From assembly GCF_003073045.1 (NCBI RefSeq), contig NC_037591.1:24895319-24959318 (forward strand): a stretch of 64,000 bases of DNA. Reading direction: 5' to 3'. The notes under the pieces are model-generated. The model was given only the letters and a program-made list of their open reading frames with translations, was not told the origin of the DNA and did no database searches. Positions 50,401 to 61,087 of the stretch are shown here, piece by piece. Every line of letters begins with the position of its first letter. The first letter of the stretch is position 1. Origin of the DNA: Pomacea canaliculata (taxonomy: Eukaryota; Mollusca; Gastropoda; Architaenioglossa; Ampullariidae). A program made the position numbers and the translations under genes.

Positions 50401-51896
50401 CTTCATCCGTTGATTTATTTCCACTTCTTCTTTTGTCATTAAGTCTGATTTTTGTCTTCCGGGGTTTCCTCAGATATTCTGAACTATTTCAAGGGAGAGC
50501 ACACCGCAAATTATGGAGCAGTGCAGTTACTTCCCTTCACGGATCAGAAACCACCACGAGAATAATATTTCATATAAATATTAATAACTTATAAGAAATA
50601 TTAAAAATATATCAAACTGACTTGAATTTTTTACTCTATCAAGAACTATTTTTAAATATATAATCTTATTTCCCATGGGTGCGTTGCCTTACACGTTCTT
50701 ACCAGCTTCTAGTGCAGTGGAAGGCGCATAAGATGATATTCCCATGTAAATAACCTGTGGCATCATGAATTATTCAATATTAATATAATTATGAAATTTA
50801 TTTAATAGTAACACAATTCATTTTATAATTTGAAAATGCAATTTATATTGATAGAATTCGTTATATTAACGCATTCTATAACCAATCGTCACCGCAACTG
50901 ATTCATTCCATGTGCCATTCACTTGATAAACTCTATTATTGCTAGTACGAGCACTATCTTGAATTTATCATGAAGATCAATAAAGCTGTATGGTATTGTA
51001 CCGTAAGAGATTTTTTTAGTAAAACCAAAGTATTTCATTTATAATAAATTGAAAAGTTGCTATCCAATTAATTTTTTATATACAGTTTCACTCCATAGTT
51101 ATGAAATGTATTTTATTTACGTCATTTACAATGAATTGTAATTTAATTATAATTAAACTTATAGAATGCATTTTATAATTATAAACTACAGAAAGAAAAA
51201 TATACATTTCCCCTTTTGATGCTCCATACGAGCGAGCTTGTGTCGTGTGAGAAATTTTGGACTCTTTTGTCTAGGCTACAGAAGAAAGCACATTATACCA
51301 CAGTCATATGTACAGATTTTATAACTTGTGCATGTTTGCTGTCACAAGTGTCCAGGTGAGAAAACAATACCTGTTGTACTGCCATAATAACAGTTCCCGT
51401 CAGTCTTGCTGGTCGAGACTTATACCTCTTCTCTAAATACTGGAAATAGAAGAGAGCGAGTTCTGAGGTACCCTAACTTCAGGCCAGTTATTGGTGTTTC
51501 TAATTAATGCCTTTATCAAAGTGAAAAAATGACATAAAATGTGCTATTTGTGTGTATTCTATACGTTTTTGTATATGTTTGTATATGTGGTTCGGCTTGT
51601 GAGCACAAGAAAATTTCTGTCTTGGACTTCATCGGCAGACAATAAAGTTTGATTTGATTTCTGTAAAATAAAAAGAAACAAGTGAATATTAAACAACTGA
51701 ATATATGTTGCAATACATAGACACATTTTAATAGATGTGTGTGTCATACTCGTCAGAGCTGATTAGTAATCCAGATTGTGTAAAGAGAAATGGCATTCAT
51801 CAACAACGGCAATATTTACATTTGCACAAAAAGAGAGTTGAAGTCGAGAGTCTGTCAGTTAAAGCACAGCCTAAGTTTTGATATCTGAACAGTGAA

Positions 51897-51930
<34 letters not shown>

Positions 51931-52570
51931 CCTGGATTGTGTTTCGAGAATAAAGACAATGATTTAGACCGGTCATAAAACAAAAGACAAAATGATTTGT
52001 TGGTGATATTGTTACCTTCTCTATTCCCCCGGTACCTTTCATACTCTTGTACATTGATTTGTAATTATTTTTCTAATTCCTTCACTAGTTTGCTTTTGAT
52101 GTTGTTATTCGTTAGTTTTGTTTATTCATTCATTAATTTAATGTCTCCCGTATGGTGTAAATAATACTGCCAGTCCCTTTACTTATTCACATCAGGGACC
52201 TTTGCTTCATCCCTCTAAGTTACCAACGCACCTCGAAGCTGCTTGTCAGTCTCAGCGGGTACAACAGCGGAACAAAGATAAGATTGGCGACGATAACGGC
52301 AAGCACAACACCGACGACGTACAGCGTGTACTGGGTGCCGTTGACGTACATCTCGGCTGGGGTGCCCAGGACCAAGATGGCGGAGACGAAAGATACCAGA
52401 ATGGAGATGGCAACGGGAACGACACTCATACTCCGATTGGCCATAAGAAATTCATTCGTTGTTCTCTGCTTATCGCCTCTGCAGCTGTAAAAGATGCCGA
52501 TTCCGGCCGAAATGACCAACATCAAGGTAAAGATGATTAGGTCCAGCACCTGAAGCCGCCTCTCCTCCAT
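44435..52570 (-). CDS. sodium-coupled transporter, SLC5 family (SMCT-like)
   Basis: Fifteen exons from the ATG at 52570: 52570-52232, 51439-51371, 50754-50703, 50108-50041, 49838-49758, 49390-49317, 48972-48832, 48300-48166, 47792-47707, 47304-47189, 47017-46947, 45982-45896, 45552-45347, 45030-44930 and 44595-44435. Marks of SLC5: LDLIIFTLMLVISAGIGIFY, ILVLGTPAEMYVNGTQY, GGMKAVVWTDVLQSFVM, NPDPTQRHSFWSLIVG, GCNQASVQRYCALPS, NQLIPYFVMEVLN, SSLNALAAITWEDFLKP, TGPLLGLFLMGGIFPW. Nearest known relatives are SLC5A8/A12 monocarboxylate and SLC5A6 vitamin transporters: plasma membrane, Na+-driven uptake. Total coding is 1787 bases, one short of 596 codons. The break is in exon 8 at a C run (gaccccttacc, 48,198-48,201): one more C restores PLTSRQIGNSNQ into LIPYF. 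Two introns (after 46947 and after 44930) begin GC rather than GT. Confidence 0.9.
46301..46798 (-). mobile_element. piggyBac-family DNA transposon relic
   Basis: Lies in an SLC5 intron. Flanked on both sides by TTAA (46297-46300 and 46799-46802), the piggyBac target site. Ends are imperfect inverted repeats: CCCTCTATATCTCA at the left and CCCGTTATTTCCCA at the right read inward. Minus-strand coding remains of the transposase read KDKPIRFGYKYWVMCSSEGY, SFSLYCGKE, PLAPRVVLNAI and CFDNLFTNMDLLS, all typical of the DDE_Tnp_1_7 domain. About 500 bases remain of an expected 2 kb or more, so it is internally deleted and non-autonomous. No known effect on the host intron. Confidence 0.8.
49047..49092. 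repeat. (GTTT)n microsatellite in SLC5 intron
   Basis: About eleven GTTT units with two GCTT variants. Confidence 0.9.
51899..51927. repeat. poly-T tract in first SLC5 intron
   Basis: Uninterrupted T run of about 29 bases. It could be the A-tail of a minus-strand retroposon, but no body could be identified next to it. Confidence 0.85.
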
Positions 52571-53629
52571 TGTTCCTTTGAGGTGGACGGTCCTAACTGT
52601 TTTTTCTTCGCTCTTTACTATAAAGTTTTGTTAAATAACTTTATACAAGTTCTGAGAAACCCCAGTGCTGCGTCCGTTTCTCTTGAAAGTGTGTAGTAGC
52701 TGCCGTCGACGTGGGACTGAAAACATAAACCTAACATTGTGATTTTAAACAAGTGCTTCTGTTATCACATATTTTGTCTGTCCCACTCGCAATCTCTCCT
52801 CCACCCACCTACCCACACACACGTATACATACCAGTGGCTGACACTCTCCCAAGACATGCTCCAATCGCTAACCCGTAACGTCCTTTAATACCAACAGCA
52901 ACGTGAGGTGGCAAGTAAGAAATGTATAACATTATTGCACCCAACAGGCAAGTGGGTGCAAGAGCGCACACATGCATACACATGTCAACTTAACGAGAGT
53001 TCATTTCATGGGAAAAGTCTACAGTCTTCAGTTTCGTAAATTCTCAGACTTAGACAAAGGTTGCCCTTCGTGTGTAAAAACTCAAACAACTTCACGTCCC
53101 TCTGTAGGTTTAACCAGTTGCGTCGAAATGATATGCTACGGCGCAGTTGCTACTATCTAGCACTACTAAACAAAGTCGTCGCTAGCAGTGTTTATCTTTA
53201 AGAGTAAATATCTAGGTGTTTGCGATATGAAATGACTTTATCTAAGAACAGATTTTTGTGTCTTTTATTCATGAGAATTGCTTAGATGTGGGTAGTTTGG
53301 GAGAGTTTTAATACATGACAGCTGACTATATTTAAGAAAGATAACTTTTAGAAATTCAAACAGCACATCCATGAGCACAAATTTGCATTTATTTAAAAAA
53401 TCCATAAAAATCTAATTTATGAGAATTTATGAATATGAGAAAAGCAGTTAAAAACAGACTTACACATGAATATAAACCAGCCACATTCAGAAGACTTGCT
53501 CACGTACTGAGACATATAGATTTCTGTTTACATACAAGCATGCAGCAATAAATTCTCACACAAATCATAATAACCATAATTAATAACAAATCATAATACT
53601 ACTATTAATAATAATGTATATGTTTATAT
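52571..53629. other. upstream region of the SLC5 gene
   Basis: Expected to hold the promoter and leader exon(s) of the minus-strand transporter. No clear TATA box and no other gene seen. Confidence 0.5.
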
Positions 53630-54022
53630 GGTGTCCAGACATTTAATCCCCAGACACTTCATCCCCAACACTTCATCCTTAAAATGAAATTTTAACTATA
53701 AAAATTATGAAGCCAGCGAAAAATTTAACTGAAATTCAAATAATTATCTTCATATAAACATCACAATAAGTTTTACAATTAAAATACTTTAACTAATGTT
53801 GTAGAGGTTCAAATGACGTTGAAGTTAATAGCATGATTTGAATATTATTAATGTATTTCATTATTTATTTTAATTGTAAAACTTATTGTGATGTTTATAT
53901 GAAGATAATTATTTACATTTCAGTTAAATTTTTCGCCGGCTTCATAATTTTTATAGTTAAAATTTCATTTTAAGGATGAAGCGTTGGGGATGAAGTGTCT
54001 GGGGATTAAGTGACTGGGAACC
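53630..54022. mobile_element. MITE with long terminal inverted repeats, Mutator-type
   Basis: A 393-base element. The left arm (from 53630) and the reverse complement of the right arm (from 54022) match closely for about 155 bases, differing mainly in the first dozen (GGTGTCCAGACA against GGTTCCCAGTCA) and at scattered single sites. A central loop of about 70 bases has no coding capacity. The target duplication TGTTTATAT is perfect at 53621-53629 and 54023-54031. Nine-base duplications with very long inverted repeats are the pattern of Mutator-like elements. The arms carry internal CACTTCATCCCCAA-type repeats. High arm identity and an intact target site suggest recent insertion. Confidence 0.88.
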
Positions 54023-54031
54023 TGTTTATAT

Positions 54032-55823
54032 ACATTCATATCCCTTATTGTAAGAACATTGGTGGACAATTTAAAGATAACAGCTATGCTTACTATGAAA
54101 TATACAGAACGCAGCAGAAGATGGCGGAAGTTTCCAAGGAGAATTTTCCGCTAAAATTCTAGGTCTCGTTCGTCGGGTGCGTTGTCTAATCCATACTTCA
54201 CGTTGTGGTTTTTTTCATCCAATACACACCCGCACTCCGCCGACCTTGGAATCCACCAAAGACCCTGCTTTTTACCAGACAAAAGTGTATTTTCTTCGGT
54301 AAGTCAACTCCACAGATCTTCATATGTGTTCTCTGCTGCTGTCACAATACGGACATCGCAAATCTCTTTTGCTCTAATGATATACGTTCATCTATTTCAC
54401 ATGACGATGACATACGTACCACACGTTAGCATTCGTTCGGACTGACATGCTCACACAGGTAAATAAGTTCAGACATAGATTTATTTACATAATTTACACG
54501 TGCAACTACTATATTTATTCTAACCTACCTAGTCTACTAAAATCTAGTACCTAGCTCCCTGAGGTGTGGAAAGTGGGGCTTGAATGACGTGAGTCGCTTT
54601 CCAGAGGGACCAAAACACCTTGCGGCAAATTTGTACTTCTCACGTACTGAGAACCAAAGTTTTACTGCTTTTACAAGCAGAACCAGCTGCCTTTCGGTCA
54701 ACAGGTCCAAGCACTGACTTTTGCCTGCTATTTATACTGGACAGTTTGGGTGCTACGTCGGCTGTCGTCAGTCTCGCGCCAAAGCAGAGCCTCGACCAGA
54801 ATGAAAACTCAGATCAGCCCTGCTTTCGTCATAATTTAAAGAAAATTTATTTCATAAACTCAATGGCCACTTTGCATCATCTATTCCCTATAGAAATACA
54901 CTGTAATCACAAATGAAATAATTTAATTAGAGCACCAAGATTGCAGATATTAAACATCACAATTCATCTTTCTGCCACAAAACATTGGCGATTTCATGGC
55001 AAAAACCATAGAATTTTAAAAAATCAGTATCCACCAAAATAAAGTCCTGTTCTGCCAATGCTATAAGGCTGCGGCTAGGGACATCTAGTTTTCTTTTCCA
55101 AAAGCCAAGAGTATATTCTGTATCCTTGAAATGCCCTAAGTGGTACTTCTCGGTCACATCCCCTTGTTAGACTCCATGGTGGGTGAGGCGCAGATGGAAT
55201 GAACCAAATTTCTTTCATTATGACTACCAAAAAGAAAGAAACAGGAGAAACTCTGGGTGAGGTAAAAGTGTCTTCGGATATGGTCACAAAACAACGTGGG
55301 ATTGGGAACTAGAATTAGGCGATAATCAAGGGGCGTGTAGCGCTGGCTCCGATTCCTGTAATACAACTCTTATTATTATTATAATCAGATGCAGGTCAAT
55401 TCAGGTAAGGAAGGGACACGACAATGCGGTCAGAAAATGTATAGCGTTGGCTCTGTTTTCGGTAATACAACTCTTATTATAGGCCGGCACGGGTAAATTC
55501 AAATAAGGAATGAATTCTAGAGGTTGGGGGACTGTGTCACACTAGCGGCGATGACTGATTGGTTATAGGTATGTAGATATGTGAATATGTGATATATTAA
55601 AATTAACCAACAGGTACTCACAATTAAGTTACTACTCCATGCACAATAAAAATACAGTGTTCTGTTGACTCCCACTTGCAAATTAAATAACGCAGTTACT
55701 TGTGATTAGAAACAACCTAGCAAAGCAGTGACAGGGAGTGCAGATTTGAGAAATTATCACAAAGAGAAAGGATAATCCTCCTTTTTTCTGTCATCACTAA
55801 GGCCATAAAAACATTTTTACCAC
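54032..55823. other. spacer between MITE and sacsin-like gene
   Basis: AT-rich. Short frames on both strands show no family resemblance. Includes a two-unit direct repeat at 55,336-55,512. Confidence 0.55.
55336..55512. repeat. two-unit direct repeat, period about 103
   Basis: Unit 1 (about 55,336-55,416) and unit 2 (about 55,439-55,512) share gtagcgctggctc / atagcgttggctc, then gtaatacaactcttattat and a (c)aattcaggtaaggaa / aaattcaaataaggaa tail. Diverged tandem copy of unknown origin. Confidence 0.65.
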
Positions 55824-57763
55824 TTATTGTAATAAGTGAGATATTCTCAGCAAAGCAGTCTTAGTTAGACAGCATGCTTTATGTGCATGCTCTGCATTAT
55901 AGACTTCTGCTGGAATGTGTGGAAACTCCAGCAAATCTGGGTACCTCATGATTGTGTGCTGACCCACAAGAGTCTCTATGTTCTTGGCCATGTCAGTTAA
56001 AGGTTGATCACTGATGCGAGAGGACAGCTCAGCAAGGCTGTGACTGTTGAGAGAGCACTTGTTTGCATCTCTGTAGTACAAAACCGCCTTGAGGCCCTTC
56101 TCAACGGCCTACAACAGCAAAAAATTATATTGCATTTGAGTGCATGTGCACAGCGGTATGTAAACCAAAGTGAAATTTAACCAAAAAAACAACTCAAATC
56201 TTAATAAAATAGACTCATGACATGCTGCAATACTTTGAAAGATATACTGACAACAATCATTGATTAACAAATAATTTCCATTAGCACTACTCACCTATAA
56301 TCAAAATGAGCCCTATGTGAATTCTCAAACTTGAACATGACAACAGGCTACCACATCATTTACCCAGCAAACATAAAATGTGGGGTGACATGAAAACTTA
56401 AAAATATGAAGCCAGAGTAAGCAACAATTGCTGAACACTTTTTGGTGCACTTGTAATAGTTAAATCATCTTAGAAAATTGCAAGGTTGCTATTATGTCAA
56501 AAGTTGCCACACCAGCATAGCAAGAGACAAATTTTGAAATTAAATGTCCTTATTTCTCAGTTTCTAATGTAACAGAGCAATTGCAAGGCCACATTGTATG
56601 TGAAGTGACAACCAGGAAATTTAGAAACCTTTCTTTCACCTTACCACCTTATCTAAGTCCCCACCACATAACCATACGAATGATATATGAATTATTAGGC
56701 AAACATACATTATTAAATATGAACCCACCTGATGACACAGAAAACAAATCCAGTTAAATCCTTGAGAGTAACTTCCCATAGCTGACATTGCTGTCTGCAG
56801 ATCTGCCTGCGCCTGGCGAAACCAACGCAGCCCTTCTGAACGTTGTGGGTTGCATCCAACAGTCCACATTCCACAAGTTCTCCGCAGGCCTCTTTGACAT
56901 CCTCGCTTATTACCAATGATTGTCCAAGGCACTCCTTGTCCCCTTACAGGCTGCGACTCTTTGGGATAAGCATCAACTTCATCTTTATCATTCAATCCTT
57001 GTTGTTCAACTACATCCATCTGTTTTGCAATGTCTGCCCTAAATAGTTTGTCTAATTTCTCTTCATCTAAAATGTTTTCTGCCAGAGCCTTCACAAAACA
57101 ACTAAAGCTTTCCTTGTGATCCACGTGCCCCTTTAATACCAATCGCTTACACGCACATATTCTATCTTCTTCCTTTGGCAGCAGCTTTGCTTCTTTCAGA
57201 GCAAGACGAATCTCTTCATATGACGTTGAATCATGTGGCAATGGTGTATAATTATCTACATGTTCTCTTGAGGCAATAGTCTCCTCTTCTTCAAATAAGA
57301 ACCTGTACAGCTTTGTAGCAGGCACTGTAGCTGTTCTATTTCCTCCGAGATCAATTTCATATTTTCTTAATAATGCTGGTTTTTCCTTCCCTCTGTCTAT
57401 CTCCTCTTGCACCTCACCCAGTATTATGGTATGGACATACACAGCATCTGTTGAATCAGTAAGCTGTATCACATTAGAGTCTCTTGGTTCTGTATTGTAA
57501 GTTTCCTGAAATCTAGGATCGTACACCTCATAGGCAACATGGTCACCTTTACAAAACACATGAAAGTTTTTGTCCAGATACTCATGGTAATCAACAGGTA
57601 CAAACGTACCAGCTGAAGGGTAATCATTTTTGTCCTCGATTTTACTGTTGGTAAGAATACCCATGCTTTGCAAAAGTCTTCTTAAAAATTCCATTATGGT
57701 TAATTGGCCACACAATCCAGCTGGAGCTAGGAAGGAGGACTTCTGAAACTGACAGAAGTACAT
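55824..57763 (-). CDS. short sacsin-like protein (degenerate J region + HEPN domain)
   Basis: Two exons: 57763-56729 and 56108-55824, GT-AG, phase 0, 439 aa if the ATG at 57763 is used. The first part (SAGTFVPVDYHEYLDKNF, GDHVAYEVYDPRF, YEIDLGGNRTATVPATKLY) matches the domain before the J region of sacsin. Then follows a J-like helix pair with LVLKGHVDHKESF, so the canonical HPD is HVD. Next comes RWFRQAQADLQTAM, FNWICFLCHQ joined to AVEKGLKAVLYYRDANK, MRYPDLLEFPHIPAEVY: the sacsin HEPN domain. Full sacsin is over 4,000 aa with large ATPase-like repeats; none lies upstream. A good acceptor (acttctgtcagtttcag) just after the ATG means that an upstream exon may be used instead. Likely role: chaperone-related or stress-linked, by family only. 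Confidence 0.75.
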
Positions 57764-58404
57764 TAAAATGAAAATTTACCTATTTAGCATATTTTAAAAA
57801 ATAAAAATTAGGCATTCAGTTTTTTAAAAATTAACTTTACATCACCCCCACCAAAACTAAAATATAAGATCAGCACAGTATCTGGTACTGGTGTGAAATC
57901 AAAACATCTTAATTACCTCTGTTTCAAAAAATTGCTGTGTCTGCCAACAGTAACATCAGAACATCACTTTACACGAAACATCAACAAAGTCTATAAAAGA
58001 ACATAAAATTTTTACATCTAATTCTACTTCTCCCTTTATAATTATTTATGCAAACATCTATATTTTCTTTCACAAGTATTTTAAACTTTGGACACATTTA
58101 TATTGCCTCTCAAAATAAAAATAAAAAAAAGATGAGCATCACACCAACTAAAAGCATACATAAAAATGGATGTTCTGTAATGTGAACAATCAGTATGGCC
58201 ATTTGCATTTGTATGTGTTCTGCCCATAAATTGATGTACATCTAGATTTTGCAGTGGGACAGATAACATGATTCTAGCTCTAGAAGAGGGTTAGTGTTAA
58301 ATTAAAAAAAGAAAATTAATCCTCATCTGGCATGATTTAAATAGGTGTATGAACAGTGTTTGGCTCTGTTGGTAATATCTGAGGTTAACAGCTATGCATG
58401 TCAT

Positions 58405-58711
58405 CAGAGATCAATTTATCTTTTGGAAATGGGACAATCTGGCTTTTAGTGTTGGGACGAAGTGGTCTTACTTGGGACACTTTGACTCAGGCTGTGAGAT
58501 GATATGAAATGAGCGGTGACCGAGTCACATTACCCACAGCATATTATAAATTTTGTAAATATTTGATAATAATAGCATTATGTATCATCTGTGATCGATT
58601 CATCATTTGGGCCAAGGACAATTTGACTTTTTTGTGTTAGGACAAAATGGACATAGCTGAGACGATTTGGCTTAGACTGTGGTGATATGATCTTGGGATC
58701 TTGGAAATGAC
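58405..58711. repeat. two-unit direct repeat of about 115 bases
   Basis: Units at about 58,405-58,522 and 58,590-58,711 share the order: gatc(a/g)att, a GGGACAATctGGCTTTT-like block, gtgttgggacgaagtgg / gtgttaggacaaaatgg, then ctgagac/gggacac + TTTGgCTcAGgCTGTG and gatatga. Both also end with tgacc. Strongly diverged but collinear. Probably an old dispersed element. Confidence 0.6.
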
Positions 58712-59934
58712 CAGCCTCCTGTAACACATATAAAGCTGGAATAGAGTTTCTCTGCAAAACCCCAGGTAAACAACTAAAGCAGTCATCATGATCATATGAA
58801 ACTTACTTTCCTTCTGATGCAGCATTAAATATAGTTATCCATCACAGTAAATCTGCAACAAAAAAAATCTTTTTGTTCAATGCCATGTTAATCATTAACT
58901 GATTCAGAAATTTCGATCAATGTAAAGACTGGACAAAAAAGAACAGAAAGTCATTATCAGGATTTTTGACCCATTATTCATGTACAATTTAAAATTCACT
59001 GTATCAAAGAACTAACCATGAATTATTTAAATTAAGGTGACAGTACACTCTAGAAAAAAAATTGTTTTAATAATAATAAATGCAAAATTTGTAAAGCACA
59101 TACTCACACTCCTAAGGAGTATGCTCTTAGCGCTTAAGAGCAAGAACAAAACATGGCTTACAAGGGACAGAAAACAAATCACATATGAACTATAAAAGCA
59201 TAAACAACTGTGCTAAACAAAGAATAAAATCAAATACAGAAAACACAAGGAGGAACCAAATAACAAGAACAAAAGCTGAGAGTAACATATGATATTGCAA
59301 AAGGAAGAGCATAATGGGAAAGGTTGTTAGGAGTAATGTTTATGGAAGAAGTGCGTTTTACAGATTTTTAATAATATTTTGTGTTGGAATAATCAAGTAA
59401 CTGTTGAAAAAATGTTTCTAAGTGGTTACAATGGAAATTTTGACTGTAACAATGATTTTTTTTTTTGAAATGTAGTATTTTTTCAAAATAACTTTCCGAC
59501 TTGATCCCAAATCATAGATCTCTACTCGAAACACTGTTACGTATCATTCAAAATAATATTACTGATATGATAATTCTTTTTGCTTTTACTTTTCTGCGTT
59601 TACATTCTAAATACAGCGCGCACACACACCTTCTCACAGGTTCCTCTACTCCCACTCTGTTGACACTACTACCAAAGCGGAAACGGAAGCCTTTGATTTT
59701 GATTGGATAAATAAAGTATGACATCATTGGCGGCATGTTTCGTCTGCTTCCGAAATGATTACAGAAACTACAGTGAACAAATTCTCACAGCAATAAAATA
59801 AGTGTGAACGACACACTTCTTCCTAAATGAGCTTATCAAAAAGTAAACTAACAAATTAAATTAAATCTTTACGCAGTGCAATAGTTAGATATAGTGTAAG
59901 TAATATAAATGCAGTTCTATATGCGAGCACAATA

Positions 59935-60095
59935 TATATTACAGCTTACTCGGCTCTGCGAACATGTGTCACACATACGGTGTCCTGAGACGAGATCTGA
60001 ACGCAGAGCCTATCTTAACTGCAGTGGTGACAAGCGACATCGAGTGTCTTAGCCACTACAGATTACCCCACCGAGCGCACCCTGATAAGACACCA
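59935..60095 (-). mobile_element. possible tRNA-derived SINE
   Basis: On the minus strand TAGTGGCTAAGAC (60,058-60,046) resembles an RNA polymerase III A box, and GTTCAGATCTC (60,002-59,992) resembles a B box, with about 43 bases between them. No clear tail or target duplication was found, so the borders are approximate. Confidence 0.35.
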
Positions 60096-61087
60096 GCATT
60101 GAAACCCTCCCGGTCCACGTATCCCGAGACCTAACGGGTGTAAAACCACAGGTTCACAGGTGAGGGCCGCCTCACAGCCGATCACACAATGACGTCATAC
60201 CGATATTAAATCCACCCGAGGTCTCGCGGTCAGCGTAAACATAGCGGCGGAAGCGACAATACTGCAATTTTTCTGTTTATAAACATCTGCTATTGTGCTG
60301 ATTAGTATTAATAAAACGAGTAAAAATAATTCATTTTTCCTGTGTTGCTCTTGTGTGCTCCAATCGTACTTAGAGATAATTTTTCAAACGTTTTTGCGCC
60401 ATTAATTATGACAGACTTTGGTGTCCTTTTATAACTTTCAAATGTAAGGTCAAGTTTGTTTACGTACGTTGCTGGTTCTATAAATATCTCTTTCACACAC
60501 ACAAATTTAAACCTACCCGGACAGAACTATGTTATGAATTACGGGAGGGAATTACGTTGTATGGTTATGTAGGTCGTCATCGGGGAAACCTAAAACTTCG
60601 CTGTCTTGAGGTGGAGGAGAGGAGGGCGCAGGCTTTGAAGTTCAAAGGTTTCCCGCACTCGCCATTAAAGCATACACAGAGCGGAGGTCTCGGGAGAAGC
60701 CAGAGGACGTGTAAACAGTTTACTTAGTCTGCAATGACGCTTTACCTATATTGTTTTCCAAACAAAGGTGACACAAATAGTGTTGAATTATTTCCGAGAA
60801 AGGTTTCGTTTCCTGTGAATAAATCGTCTTTTAAAAAAAAAAAAGCGGAAGTACACCGCTGGGAGAGCAAAATGTTCACGTTGCTGATATGGAACGCTCT
60901 TCCGTGTGGTTTTATGAAAGTTCCAAGCAGGAAGGTATTTAACAGATATATTTTGTTTGCACTTTTTTCTATTAACTCAAACCAAACAGTCTGAGACTTT
61001 AAAACGAACCAAACAAAGTGCAGCTACCGAATATCGTCTCTTTTTGTATATGTTGTGACTCTTTGTGACAAAAGTGTGCACTAAAAA

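Larger units (their letters stand above)
57764..61087. other. divergent intergenic region
   Basis: Lies between the minus-strand sacsin-like gene and the plus-strand TLR gene. Contains a two-unit direct repeat (58,405-58,711), a SINE-like segment (59,935-60,095) and a more GC-rich stretch at about 59,980-60,250 with a TGACGTCA site at 60,190-60,197. No gene seen. Confidence 0.55.
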
